The position numbers and the translations under genes are program-made. The notes under the pieces are model-generated. The model did not search any database. It had not been told where the DNA came from and saw only the letters and a list, made by a program, of their open reading frames with translations. A stretch of 64,000 bases of DNA from Chloroflexi bacterium 54-19 (GTDB lineage: Bacteria > Chloroflexota > Chloroflexia > Chloroheliales > Chloroheliaceae), in the NCBI GenBank assembly GCA_001898225.1, contig MKTJ01000057.1:186077-250076 (forward strand). The letters are read 5' to 3'. Of this stretch, positions 9,391 to 18,877 are shown in pieces. Position 1 is the stretch's first letter; each line of letters opens with the position of its first letter.

Positions 9391-10305
9391 TTGAAAGGGA
9401 ATATTATTAAGCTAAAAGGATTGTTTTCCAGGCCCCTCACCGGGAAAAAAGTAGCTCGGCTGGGAATTTTACTGGTGATTTTCATTATACTTGGCTACTG
9501 CGCCATTTCAATTTTTTATGCTCTTTTCTATACTACGGTATTAAATAGAAGCCTCGGTCAGGAGAGCCCGGCCAGTTACGGGTTACCTTTTGAAGAAGTC
9601 ACCTTCCCTTCGGATGCCCCTGACAACCTTGTTTTGCGGGGATGGTGGGTCCCAAATCCAGAGGCCAGGCAAGCTTTAATTATGGTTCACGGCCAGAACC
9701 AGAACCGGACTTCTCTCCTGCCCCTTGCTAAAGGTTTATGGGCCAGCGGGTACAGTCTGCTGTTTTTCGACCTGCGCGGGCACGGTTTATCCGGCGGCGA
9801 CCATCACACTTTCGGGTACTTTGAACAGTGGGATGTGGTGGGGGCGGCTGACTTTGTCAGGGGCAAAGGTTTTGGGGCTAGTTCAATCGGAGCCATCGGG
9901 TGGAGCATGGGTGGACCGACCACCATTATGGCAATGAGCCAGAGCAATAATATTAAAGCGGCAGTGAGCGATTCCGGTTATGCTAATTTGCGTCCTTTGC
10001 ACCATCACGAATTGTTATACCCCGGAATTTTGCTTGCCAGTCGTTTGTTCCGGGGGTATGACCCCGAACAAATTCAACCGGGCCAGGCCATAACAAAACT
10101 GGGTTCCCGCCACCTGTTTCTGATCCATGGCGAACAGGACACCCTTATCCCGGTAAGTGAATTTGAAGAACTAAAAAAGCTGGGTGGCTCAAACGTAACC
10201 GAGAGTTGGCTGGTGGCCGGGGCAGGCCACATCAGCAGTTTTAATAAAGACCCTGAAGAATATTTACGCCGGGTGAGAGCATTCTTCAGGGTCGAGTTAC
10301 AATAA
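9391..10305 (+). CDS. Membrane-anchored alpha/beta hydrolase
   Basis: A 304-residue serine hydrolase of the alpha/beta fold (similar in layout to YqkD/BEM46-type and peptidase S9-like hydrolases). An N-terminal helix (about residues 20-45) anchors it. Visible catalytic elements are the oxyanion region MVHGQNQ, nucleophile elbow GWSMGG with Ser172, acid GEQD with Asp250, and AGHIS with His280. Substrate unknown; such enzymes act on esters or peptides. The TTG start has no good ribosome site; an AAAGGGA lies just inside the frame, so the true start may be a little downstream at ATT or TTG. A decayed relative is present at 40389-41060. The gene ends 31 bases from the convergent dehydratase gene. 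Confidence 0.85.
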   Translation: MKGNIIKLKGLFSRPLTGKKVARLGILLVIFIILGYCAISIFYALFYTTVLNRSLGQESPASYGLPFEEVTFPSDAPDNLVLRGWWVPNPEARQALIMVHGQNQNRTSLLPLAKGLWASGYSLLFFDLRGHGLSGGDHHTFGYFEQWDVVGAADFVRGKGFGASSIGAIGWSMGGPTTIMAMSQSNNIKAAVSDSGYANLRPLHHHELLYPGILLASRLFRGYDPEQIQPGQAITKLGSRHLFLIHGEQDTLIPVSEFEELKKLGGSNVTESWLVAGAGHISSFNKDPEEYLRRVRAFFRVELQ

Positions 10306-10336
10306 AGCAGGCCGTTATTTTTAAGAAATCTGGTTA

Positions 10337-11539
10337 TTAGTAAGGGTGCGCGGTGCCGTCCCACAGCCGTTTGGTTGTAAAGTAAGCCTGCTGGTAAGGG
10401 TATTTTTTGGCCGCTTCTTCGTCAATATCCACACCCAATCCCGGTTTTTCCTGGGGGTAAACCAGGCCATCCTCGAAATAACACAGACCGGATACCACCT
10501 CCCGGGTCTGGTCGCCAAACTCAACCCATTCCTGGACTCCCAGGTTGGGAATACTGAGGCCAACATGGACGGCGGCGGCCTGTCCAATCGGGCCCAGGTC
10601 GTGCGCCCCGTGGAAAGCCGTCCTTACGAAATAGGAATCGGCCAGGATACAGATTTTGCGGATTTCGGTAATCCCCCCTACATGGATAGGAGCGGTCCGA
10701 ATGAAGTCAACCCAGTGGTTCTGGAAAAGCTCCAGGGCATCCCAGCGTGAGGTGATGATTTCCCCGATAGCCAGCGGCGTGGTCGTACTTTGCCGGAGCA
10801 TGCCAAAATATGCTTTCTGCTCGGGACGCAAAGCATCTTCCAGGAAGAACAGTCTGTAAGGCTCCAAACTCCTGGCAAGCTGGGCTGCTTCAATCGGAGT
10901 CAACTGTTCGTGAACATCGTGGAGTAAATTTATTTCAAAGCCGAGCTTGGAGCGCAAATGGTCGAACATGGCCGGGACAGTCCGGGTATAAGGCACGAAA
11001 TTGTAAAAATCGGTGCCTTTGTGGCCGGGTACCGTCGAATCTTCGTGCTTGACCACCCCGCCCCCGCCATAGCTGCCAAAACTGCCGCTTAGCTGGGCCC
11101 GGACAAATTTATACCCCTTTTCCATCAATGCCCGCACCGAGTCTTCAACAGCCTCAATACTTGGTCCCTGCCCGTGGGTATAGACCGGTACCCCTTGGCG
11201 GCTGCGCCCGCCAAGCAACTGGTAAACCGGCAGCCCGGCTACCTTACCCTTTATATCCCAGAGGGCGAAATCTATGGCGGCAATAGCGGTCATAAAAACA
11301 GGGCCACCCCGCCAGTACCCGCTGAAATACAGGGTATGCCAGATGTCTTCAATCTGGGCCGGGTCGCGCCCGATAATAAGTTGCGAAAGATGCTCGACAG
11401 CTTTGGCTACAATCGGCTCACTGTTATTAAGCGTTCCCTCCCCGATACCATAAATACCCGGCTCATCGGTCATAATTTTAACAAACAGGTGATTCCGGCC
11501 AGGGCAGGTTAGAATTACTCTAACTTCGGTAATCTTCAT
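10337..11539 (-). CDS. manD: ManD-type sugar acid dehydratase (enolase superfamily)
   Basis: A 400-residue enolase-superfamily enzyme closely matching the ManD/RspA subgroup from its first residues (KITEVRVILTCPGRN) and the YWRGGPVFMTAIAAID segment. Metal and catalytic residues can be placed against the known ManD scheme: Arg in KFVRAQ, Asp and His in HDVHEQ, Glu in FFLEDALRPE, Glu in AIGEIITSRWD, and His in AFHGAHDLGP. Characterised members dehydrate D-mannonate and/or D-gluconate to 2-keto-3-deoxy-gluconate; others are low-activity or inactive, so the substrate is inferred. Length is normal. The ATG has AAGGAG 10 bases upstream. It stands apart from the second enolase-superfamily gene (54935-56104), which belongs to a different subgroup. 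Confidence 0.88.
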   Translation of the reverse strand: MKITEVRVILTCPGRNHLFVKIMTDEPGIYGIGEGTLNNSEPIVAKAVEHLSQLIIGRDPAQIEDIWHTLYFSGYWRGGPVFMTAIAAIDFALWDIKGKVAGLPVYQLLGGRSRQGVPVYTHGQGPSIEAVEDSVRALMEKGYKFVRAQLSGSFGSYGGGGVVKHEDSTVPGHKGTDFYNFVPYTRTVPAMFDHLRSKLGFEINLLHDVHEQLTPIEAAQLARSLEPYRLFFLEDALRPEQKAYFGMLRQSTTTPLAIGEIITSRWDALELFQNHWVDFIRTAPIHVGGITEIRKICILADSYFVRTAFHGAHDLGPIGQAAAVHVGLSIPNLGVQEWVEFGDQTREVVSGLCYFEDGLVYPQEKPGLGVDIDEEAAKKYPYQQAYFTTKRLWDGTAHPY

Positions 11540-11793
11540 TTAAGAAATCTCCTTTTAACCGGCTAAATAATAGTTTTAGCCAGACTGCGTTGTCCTTTTG
11601 CGCTAAGCGTTAAAATCTTTGGGAGCAAATCCGGTGACTTCAGGATTGATTGTAAAGGATTATTTACCTGATTGGAAAGCACAAAGATGTTTTGAAACTC
11701 GGTGCACCCTTTGTTAGAAATGAAGATTCCCAAAAGAATCGGAGACTTTCGTAACAAGTTTCCCCGGTAAAAATCGTTTTTTCAACTCTCAAA

Positions 11794-11830
11794 AAACAGG
11801 TGCATCCTGATTTTGAGGTTGCACCTGTTT
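11794..11830 (-). terminator. Rho-independent terminator of the NTF2-like gene
   Basis: AAACAGGTGCA and its exact reverse complement TGCACCTGTTT (11 bp) enclose a 15-base loop. Read on the minus strand the hairpin runs into a T stretch (the AAAAAA at 11791-11796 on the plus strand). It lies 46 bases downstream of the stop of the minus-strand gene at 11876-12547. Confidence 0.85.
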
Positions 11831-11875
11831 TATGCTAGAGACCAAAACGAAATAGTTTCTGGGAGAACCCCCAGG

Positions 11876-12547
11876 TTAAAGCTTTCTAGCTCGCTTCTCC
11901 TTTTTACTTAATATAACCAGGCCCGTTAAACTACCCAGGCCACTTAGCGCGAAAACAATGAAACCTCCGACCAAAAGCGGGCTCTGGTTACCTGACGCCG
12001 ATTCTCCACCTACCCCGGTGCTGGGGGCGTTCGAAGGCACAGGAGCCGATTTTTTGGAGATACTCTTATCCGTTATAACCAGTTTTTTAATTTTGCCCCC
12101 CTCTAAGGTTGCCTGGACATCCGTTTCAATAACGAAGTCACGAATTGCCAGTTGCATGGGACCACTAAAGGAGCTATCGGTGGTTTTGAAATTGGTGGAC
12201 CAGATGGTAAAACCGTTGGTAAAATTTATCGAGAAGAAGTTAGCCACCTCAGATTGAGCCCCCTGTTTTCCCGTGTAGGTGAGAGTATCCTTGGTCAGGG
12301 TGCCAGTCGCTAAATCTGACGGGTTCACCACCAGGACCATGGCGTCATCGGTCATCAGGGCCAGGCAGGCGTTTAAATCCATGTTATTAAAAGCTGTTTT
12401 CAGGGTATCAACTACTTTATCGGCAACCGTCTGCTTCACCGGCCCGGCATGCACAAACTGTGGGTTGGCTAGAAGACATCCTAAACCTAAAAGTGCTACA
12501 AAAAGAAGCCTGGCTGCGGCGGCTTTTAGCGGTAAAAAATTCCCCAT
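11876..12547 (-). CDS. Exported, C-terminally anchored NTF2-like protein
   Basis: A 223-residue protein with a signal peptide (hydrophobic residues ~9-27, cleavage near VHAGP), a SnoaL/NTF2-like domain (about 30-150: DTLKTAFNNMDLNACLALM and later beta strands), a Ser/Pro/Gly-rich linker, and a C-terminal hydrophobic helix (about 192-212) followed by a basic tail. That end resembles an LPXTG-like anchor without a clear LPXTG. NTF2-like domains bind small ligands or act as hydrolases; no active site can be assigned. An in-frame GTG nine bases upstream overlaps the GGGAG ribosome site, so ATG at 12547 is chosen. A terminator follows the gene. Confidence 0.75.
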   Translation of the reverse strand: MGNFLPLKAAAARLLFVALLGLGCLLANPQFVHAGPVKQTVADKVVDTLKTAFNNMDLNACLALMTDDAMVLVVNPSDLATGTLTKDTLTYTGKQGAQSEVANFFSINFTNGFTIWSTNFKTTDSSFSGPMQLAIRDFVIETDVQATLEGGKIKKLVITDKSISKKSAPVPSNAPSTGVGGESASGNQSPLLVGGFIVFALSGLGSLTGLVILSKKEKRARKL

Positions 12548-12652
12548 TGGACACACTCCCTTTAAATAATCAATGGCCTGATTTCTATAGAAAAACGGTT
12601 ACACCTTACAAACTACTAACCCTGGGTTGCTACAAAATAAAAACTGCTCCAA

Positions 12653-15600
12653 TTATTGTTGAAGGTTATAGGTTATAAAGGCAGGTGAGTTACCCCCTTT
12701 TAGGACGAAAACCTGCCGTTCGCCCTCCTTAAAGTTCAAGCTCAATACCGCGCCTGCGCCCAAACTTACCTGCTCCACCACCCTGGCCTGGTCAATTGAC
12801 CAGACTTGCATTTCACCATCCTGGTTTCCGGCGGCTACCAGGTTGCTATTTTGGCTGAACCTTAAAGCGGTGAGGGGCGTTTTTAGACCCTGTGAAATAG
12901 GTGTATTTACTACCCTGGCCCCACCCGTTAAACTTACCCGGTAAACATTCAGGGCTTTCTGGCTGCCAACCGCCAGGTAATTATCATTCGGACTCCACTC
13001 CAGGGCGGTTACAGGATTTGAACCATTAGTCTGACCGGGTAAGATTGCCAGGATTAGTTTTAAGGTCGCTCTGTCCCAGACCAGAACCCGCCCATCACTC
13101 AGACCGGCGGCCAGGTAGCCTTTATCCGGGGAGAAACTTATGGCCGAAACCTGGCTATCCTTCCCCAAGGAATAGTCAGGGCCTTTAGCCTTACCGGCGA
13201 TGGTTTGAGTATGGACCGTATCTGTGCCGGGATAGGTTACCAGCAGGTTATCGGGTGAGATAGTTACCGCCTGGGGTAAAACATCGTCGGACAGGGCAAA
13301 GAGTTCCTGCTCACCACTATCGCTATTTTTACCATCGCCCGGTGAAAACGTGAATACCCTTACATAGCGGTCTGTCCACCCCGAAACAATATAATGACCG
13401 TCATTGCTCCAACTTAAGGCAACCGGCGCCCCGGCCCTGGCCCCATCTTTGGGAGTAAGGGTCAATACTATTTTGTTTGTGGCGGCATCCCAGACTTTGA
13501 TTGCCTGGTCCTGGGTGCCGGTAGCAAAATAGCGTCCGTCATTCGACCAACTGGCCGTGGTAACCGGGCCGATTTGGCCTGATAGAGGCTGGGTGGTAAA
13601 CGGAGCCTGGGCTGTTTGGGTTGTTGTTGCACCCGGAGTGGGGCTGGCTAGATCTATAGTTACGGTTACACCGGCTACAGGAGTACCGGGCGAATCGGGC
13701 GTTTTTTCTGCCCCTAAAACAGCGGTGGGCCTGGCCTGGCTATCATCTGTCGCTACCGGGGTATTCGTTGGCTGGCTAATTATCGGCTTTGGGCTACCTG
13801 ACCCTGGTGTTGGTGAGGTTTGATTGGCGGCGGTGGCTGTAACAGGAGCTAACCCCTGCGTTGAAACGGCAGCGACTGTATTGGAACCCTGGGAATTACT
13901 TAAAGAATTTGAGGTATTGCTAAAAAGTACCAAAACTAAAATGAGGAGGCCAATTATTAAGATAGCTGCTCCTGCCAGCGCCATAAATAATAAATTACCC
14001 CTTTTTGGCATAGCCGTAGAACCAGCTTCACCCTTATCTACCTCATAAAGTGGGGTTATCTCCGATTTTTGAGGTTCCATGTCCGGGATTGTGGTATAAA
14101 CAGGCTCGCTTTCGTTTGTTTGTCCAATAGGGCCGGATTGTCCGGGCAAATTGGTTGCAAGAATCTCAGGCCCTGGGTTTTCTTTTTTCAATTCTTCTGA
14201 AGTTTTTTCAGGGCTGACTGAACCAGGATTCCCCGGGCTGCTTTCAGCGACTATCGCTTCAACTGTTTCTTCGGTTGGCTTTTTTTCAGGATGCGATTTT
14301 TCCAGGGGGGATTCCACCGGGCTAACTTCGCGGGCTTTTCCAGAAGGCTCCGCCGTTCGGTCTACCGGCTCTTTTAGTGGAGATTCAACCGGGCTGCCGC
14401 TGTTATAGGGCCTGGTTTTAATCCGTTCCGTTACTTCTTCGTCGCTGCTATCAGGGTCATAACTATTCGAACCGTTGGTATACGGGTAAATCTGGCTCCC
14501 CTTGGGTTTGGTTTCAGGCTCTGGTTTTTTGGAAACGGGTTCTTCAGGTTTGATAATTTTTAAGTTACTAAATTTAAGAGTACTTTCAAGTAGGTTTTCC
14601 TCAAATAAATCTTCTTCAGAAGTTTGAGCTTGATGGGTTGGGAGTGGTATTTCCGCAACCTGGCTGTTGGCGTTGTCCTGCCTCTTTTTTGGCTGTTCGG
14701 GTGCTGGGGTCCTGGTCGGCGGTTTGCCGTCGCCGTCGTCAGTGGCACCATTTCTCTCTTTAGGAGAGGTTGCCAGGAGCGCCCGGCCATATTCCTGGTA
14801 AAAGACGGGATTAAAAGGTTCAAGCCATTTTACCGGCGCTAATAAAGCTGGTGGCATTTTTAATTGAAGGGCTATATTGAATAAATCAATGGCCTCCTCA
14901 TCTTTTCTTAACCCGACCGCCATCATTCCTTTCCAGAAGAAAGCTCCCGCTTCTTCTGGTAGAAGGTTGCAGGCAGTATCTAACTCTTTATAACTTTGTT
15001 TGAAATCCCCTTGAATCACGTTCAGAGTGGCCCGGCATAAATAAGCAATATAGTGCTGGGGGTCTTGCTCTTCCAGGCGTCTTAACCTTTCCTCGATTTT
15101 CAGGGAAAAGGAAAAGCCTTTTTTGCACATCCTGGTCCATTCGGCCATCCACCCGTTCATCAGGTTAGCCGGGTTTAATTTATAGCTGTATTCAAAGTCT
15201 GCGCAGGCCTCATCAATATAACCGGCCCAGAGATTGGGATAAGCTCTCCGCTCATAGACCCAGCCGAGTTGGGGATTTAAGGCTAGCACCTGGTTATAAT
15301 CGTTAATTGCTTTGCGGTAATTCTTCAGGGCCCGGTAAGTTTCCGCCCGGTTACCTAAAACCCAGGTGTTGGCAGGGTCAAGGGCTAAAGCCTGGTTGTA
15401 ATCATTTATGGAATTATTGAACTGGTGGAGAAGGCGGTAAATGGTACCCCGCCGTCCCAGAGCAACCACGTTACCGGGGTCCAATTTGATAGCCTGGGTC
15501 AAATCATTTAGAGCGACTTCATTTCTTTTAGCCAGGCGGTAGATTTCTCCCCGTTGAACGTAAGCTTCAGCATTTTGGGGGGCTAAATGAATAGCCCGGT

Positions 15601-15859
15601 TCAAGTCCAAAAGGGCTGACCTGTAATCTCCTTGCTGCTGGTATACCCCGGCCCTGGTAAGATAGACTTCTGCAAAATCAGGTTTTTGGGAGACGCAGTA
15701 ATTTAAGGTCTGAAGGCTCTGATTAAATTGGCCCTGGCTATTTAGCGCTTTGGCTTCACTTAGAAGGGCTAAAATCTTCCTGGTAGAAATTGAACCGCTA
15801 CCTATCCCCAATTCTTTAAAGTGGTCCGCTTTTTTATTGTCTAAGTCAGGTTTGTCCAA
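12653..15859 (-). CDS. TPR - transmembrane - WD40 protein
   Basis: About 1068 residues in three parts. Residues ~15-330 hold six or more TPR units (repeats of A.L.NRA..L.P.N.EAY type), and a probable helical extension follows to ~360. Residues ~370-615 are a low-complexity Pro/Glu/Ser/Lys-rich region. One strong membrane helix (~620-645, LLFMALAGAAILIIGLLIL) is followed by a Thr/Pro/Ser linker and then at least five WD40-type repeats (VTTASWSNDGRYFATG..., IKVWD, VLVWD, MQVWS) to the end. With no signal peptide, the TPR part is predicted inside and the propeller outside. It probably scaffolds proteins on both sides of the membrane; partners are unknown. A TTG at 15874 is also open, but TTG at 15859 has AGAGG upstream. 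Confidence 0.85.
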   Translation of the reverse strand: MDKPDLDNKKADHFKELGIGSGSISTRKILALLSEAKALNSQGQFNQSLQTLNYCVSQKPDFAEVYLTRAGVYQQQGDYRSALLDLNRAIHLAPQNAEAYVQRGEIYRLAKRNEVALNDLTQAIKLDPGNVVALGRRGTIYRLLHQFNNSINDYNQALALDPANTWVLGNRAETYRALKNYRKAINDYNQVLALNPQLGWVYERRAYPNLWAGYIDEACADFEYSYKLNPANLMNGWMAEWTRMCKKGFSFSLKIEERLRRLEEQDPQHYIAYLCRATLNVIQGDFKQSYKELDTACNLLPEEAGAFFWKGMMAVGLRKDEEAIDLFNIALQLKMPPALLAPVKWLEPFNPVFYQEYGRALLATSPKERNGATDDGDGKPPTRTPAPEQPKKRQDNANSQVAEIPLPTHQAQTSEEDLFEENLLESTLKFSNLKIIKPEEPVSKKPEPETKPKGSQIYPYTNGSNSYDPDSSDEEVTERIKTRPYNSGSPVESPLKEPVDRTAEPSGKAREVSPVESPLEKSHPEKKPTEETVEAIVAESSPGNPGSVSPEKTSEELKKENPGPEILATNLPGQSGPIGQTNESEPVYTTIPDMEPQKSEITPLYEVDKGEAGSTAMPKRGNLLFMALAGAAILIIGLLILVLVLFSNTSNSLSNSQGSNTVAAVSTQGLAPVTATAANQTSPTPGSGSPKPIISQPTNTPVATDDSQARPTAVLGAEKTPDSPGTPVAGVTVTIDLASPTPGATTTQTAQAPFTTQPLSGQIGPVTTASWSNDGRYFATGTQDQAIKVWDAATNKIVLTLTPKDGARAGAPVALSWSNDGHYIVSGWTDRYVRVFTFSPGDGKNSDSGEQELFALSDDVLPQAVTISPDNLLVTYPGTDTVHTQTIAGKAKGPDYSLGKDSQVSAISFSPDKGYLAAGLSDGRVLVWDRATLKLILAILPGQTNGSNPVTALEWSPNDNYLAVGSQKALNVYRVSLTGGARVVNTPISQGLKTPLTALRFSQNSNLVAAGNQDGEMQVWSIDQARVVEQVSLGAGAVLSLNFKEGERQVFVLKGGNSPAFITYNLQQ

Positions 15860-16576
15860 AATAGTCCTCTTCAAGCGGTGTTACAAAACCGGGGAGATTG
15901 TCCCACTTTTTTGTGATGTACCGAGCTAGGCTCGGCTGATTAGGTCAATTAAAGGAATTAAATATCACGAGAACCCCAGGGGTCTTAAGGGTACCGTACT
16001 TCACAGACTTACCCGAAAGCCCTGCCATAGAATAAATTATTCCCTACTTGGTATAAACAGCTTTTTGTTAGAAATTTTATGGTTTGCTAAAGAACCTTAA
16101 TCAATATGGTGTGGCGATTGTGTGGCGAGAGTTTTGACAAAAAACTTATTGCGATAAAGGTCTTATTTTAAGCTTAAAACAAAGAATGAAGTCACCGAGT
16201 CCAGGAAACGGAATTAAACGAGCCACTCCAAAAGGGGCCTATTTACCTTGAACAATAAAAAATTTAACCGGGCAAAATAAAAAAGAAGGGACACTAACCT
16301 GAAATTATTTTAGCACAGGTTAACAAAAAATACCATAGTCGTTGCGGCGAGTCAAAAAATGAAAAGTAACCTTAAAATCTGGCCGGACCAACCCGGCGCG
16401 CTACCCGATATGGTTTGTTATTATATACTATAAAACAAAACACGAACACTCTAAAATCTATTAAGAATATATGACAGCTTTATGAACTATAGCTGTTAAT
16501 TTTCTGGATTATTAAGCCCTTTCTTAAAAAATTCGGCGGTAAGTCAGTAAAAATTGAAAAGAACAAAGGAAAACGG
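15860..16576. other. Intergenic region between divergent genes
   Basis: 717 AT-rich bases between the TPR-WD40 gene (minus) and the six-hairpin gene (plus). No coding frame with good features was found. A short perfect hairpin, CCGAGC-TAG-GCTCGG, lies at 15921-15935, too short to call a terminator. It should carry the promoters of both neighbours, but I could not assign a convincing -35/-10 pair. Confidence 0.5.
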
Positions 16577-18454
16577 ATGACCCTGGAAAACTTTGAAATT
16601 AGTAACGAAGCATCTGTAAACTATCTTTATCATTCGGGCACAAAACTAGGGGTTTTTGAACCCTTTTCCCACGACAACCTCGAAATTACCGATACGTTTA
16701 CAGCATTGAAGCCGGGCTTCTTTGAATGGCAAAGAGAGTTCAAAGCAATCAGCCCGGTTTCCGGTGTTCGCCTCACCCTGGATTTCTCGGTTTTCCACCG
16801 GATGGATTACGGTCAAATTCCGGCTGTTTCTTACAACGGTAATCTCTGGGGTCCGGGGAATGAAATAAAAGGTTTCTCACGGCAAGGAAAACCCTGGACC
16901 CTGGCTTATCACCGGGTAGCGGTTTGTGGTGCCACTTATTCCGAAAGCGCTGATTGGTCGGTGGCTTTATGGGCCAGGGAAGGTTTCAAAGGTTCGTGTG
17001 CTTTGATGCCGGGTGAAAGTGGCGTGACGCACCGCCTGGTCGCCCCTGAGGAAGAAACTCCCCAGGTCTATATTTTACGCGATAAGTTCACCGAAGCTTT
17101 TGAGTCCAGGCTTGACCTTGAGAAAGGCGCGAGCTTCACCATTATGGCCTATTTAATGGTCCGTCCTAACCGCCAACTCCATTTTGGCTGGAGTGAAATG
17201 CTGGATGAAGCCTGGCACCAGCATAAATATGCACACCAGCCTCGCCATTCGGGTGAAAACCTCTGGCACTGGGGTATAGACTACGCAAAGAACGGACTAT
17301 GGTCGGAAGAAGGATTTTTCAAAGGCTTCTGTATCGGGATGCAATGGTCGACTGAACAGGAAAAATGGATCACAAATCAAAATATCTATGAGATTGGCTG
17401 GTGTGGGCAAAACGCTTCCCTGGCAAACGCCCTGTTAGCCGATTACTTTAGAAACGGCAGCCGGGACTCTCTCGAAAGGGGCCTGGCCGTCCTGGATGTC
17501 TGGGCCGAATATGCCCCTCTATCAAATGGTCTCTTTCGCTGCCATTTCAACCGTATCTTACGCCCGGCGGCAACGGCCCTGGAGGTGCAGGACGGGTGTA
17601 ACCTGGGAGCAGCCGCTACTTATTTTTTTGAGGCCGTTCGCTTAACAAAGGAGTGTGGTGTTGAACGCCCAGGTTACCGTCAAATCGCCCTGGCAATTTG
17701 TGATTTCTTCGTCCGCAGCCAGTTCCCCGATGGCAATCTCGGTCGCGCCTGGTCCAATACGGGGGAATGTGTCGCGAGGGACGGTCAAACCGGCGGTTTC
17801 CTGGTACCGCCATTGTTAGAGGCTTACCAGGAGACCGGGGAAGCTAAATACCTTGAAACGGCCAGGAAGGCCTTTAAGTTTTATTTCCAGAATCTTAGCG
17901 AAAACGGTTATACCGCAGCCGGGGCCCTCGACACTCATTGTATTGATAAAGAGTCGGCCATTCCTCTATTAAAAGGGAGTTTACTACTTTACACTATTAC
18001 CGGAGAGCCCCAATATCTCGAAAAAGCCGAACAGGCGGCTTATTATCTTTCAACCTGGCAATGGCACCACACGGTAAGATACGATGAGAATACAGCCTTA
18101 AATAAGCTCAATTACGACACTTTTGGCGGCACCTCCGTTTCTACCCAGCACCATCACCAGGACCCCTACGGGTTGGTGTACGTGGTTGATTTGTTAAAAT
18201 TAGCTACTCTGACAAATAATCCTATTTGGAAAGAACGGGCCCAGGCTTTGTGGGCTAACGGGATGATTGGCGTATCGGACGGGCAGCTTGAAGTTATGGG
18301 TAAACTCCGTCCCACCGGCAGCCAGGACGAAGGTTTTTATCATACCCGGTGGGGTCATTGGCCTTTTAATACCTCGCAATGGCTGGTAGCGTGGCCGACC
18401 GCTTTCAGGCTGGAAGTTTTGCGGAGTCTATCCGATTGGTCAGATATAGAATAA
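16577..18454 (+). CDS. Six-hairpin glycosidase-like protein
   Basis: A 625-residue cytoplasmic-type protein (no signal peptide). Residues ~1-210 look like a beta-sandwich; ~215-625 contain repeated helix pairs with the pattern typical of (alpha/alpha)6 glycosidases, e.g. the DYFRNGSRDSLERGLAVLDVW, QIALAICDFFVRSQFPDG and LEAYQETGEAKYLETARKAF segments. The shape recalls beta-L-arabinofuranosidase, unsaturated glucuronyl hydrolase or epimerase families. A conserved-looking His-rich segment STQHHHQDPYG (about residue 520) and Trp-rich parts could form a sugar site. No exact family or catalytic acid can be named. The ATG has AAAGGAAAA upstream. No sugar transporter lies next to it. Confidence 0.65.
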   Translation: MTLENFEISNEASVNYLYHSGTKLGVFEPFSHDNLEITDTFTALKPGFFEWQREFKAISPVSGVRLTLDFSVFHRMDYGQIPAVSYNGNLWGPGNEIKGFSRQGKPWTLAYHRVAVCGATYSESADWSVALWAREGFKGSCALMPGESGVTHRLVAPEEETPQVYILRDKFTEAFESRLDLEKGASFTIMAYLMVRPNRQLHFGWSEMLDEAWHQHKYAHQPRHSGENLWHWGIDYAKNGLWSEEGFFKGFCIGMQWSTEQEKWITNQNIYEIGWCGQNASLANALLADYFRNGSRDSLERGLAVLDVWAEYAPLSNGLFRCHFNRILRPAATALEVQDGCNLGAAATYFFEAVRLTKECGVERPGYRQIALAICDFFVRSQFPDGNLGRAWSNTGECVARDGQTGGFLVPPLLEAYQETGEAKYLETARKAFKFYFQNLSENGYTAAGALDTHCIDKESAIPLLKGSLLLYTITGEPQYLEKAEQAAYYLSTWQWHHTVRYDENTALNKLNYDTFGGTSVSTQHHHQDPYGLVYVVDLLKLATLTNNPIWKERAQALWANGMIGVSDGQLEVMGKLRPTGSQDEGFYHTRWGHWPFNTSQWLVAWPTAFRLEVLRSLSDWSDIE

Positions 18455-18877
18455 TTGATTCTTTTGTAAAACTTCCCCCTTTCACTAATCCAAACCTCTT
18501 TACCTGGGAGTGGTTTTTAAGTGTAGGAAGGCCCTACCCTACAAAGACCGGTTGTTATGTGCTGCTTTGTGATTAACTTACCGCTCCCCACCTTAAGAAA
18601 TATATTACATCTCTTAAAGAAATTATATATAGGAAGAAAAATAGTACTAAAGAAGACTCAAAATTAGCCATATCGGGTTTAAAAAAGAGCAAACGTAACT
18701 CTCGCAATTACTGTTAAACCGATTAGCACCAGGTATTACAGAAATTTCGTAATGTCTGTCAGGTTATAACACAGATGAAAAGAGTGTTCGGCTCTATCGG
18801 CTTATAACTCCTGTTGCTTTAGCAGTTATTTTCGTTACGGCGAGTTTTACAACATTCATACAAAATGGAGATGTACA
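18455..18877. other. Intergenic region with an imperfect palindrome
   Basis: 423 AT-rich bases upstream of a secreted-protein gene. An imperfect palindrome, ATTACAGAAATTTCGTAAT, at 18735-18753 is followed closely by GGTTATAAC, which could be a -10 element. This might be an operator and promoter for the gene starting at 18878, but there is no clear -35 match, so it is only a suggestion. Confidence 0.35.

Noticed and set aside
11563..11757. 64-codon open frame on the minus strand upstream of the ManD gene
   Set aside because: No ribosome site, no domain, composition like noncoding DNA.
15921..15935. Short hairpin CCGAGC-TAG-GCTCGG as a terminator or T-box part
   Set aside because: Three-base loop, six-base stem, no T run and no neighbouring riboswitch features.
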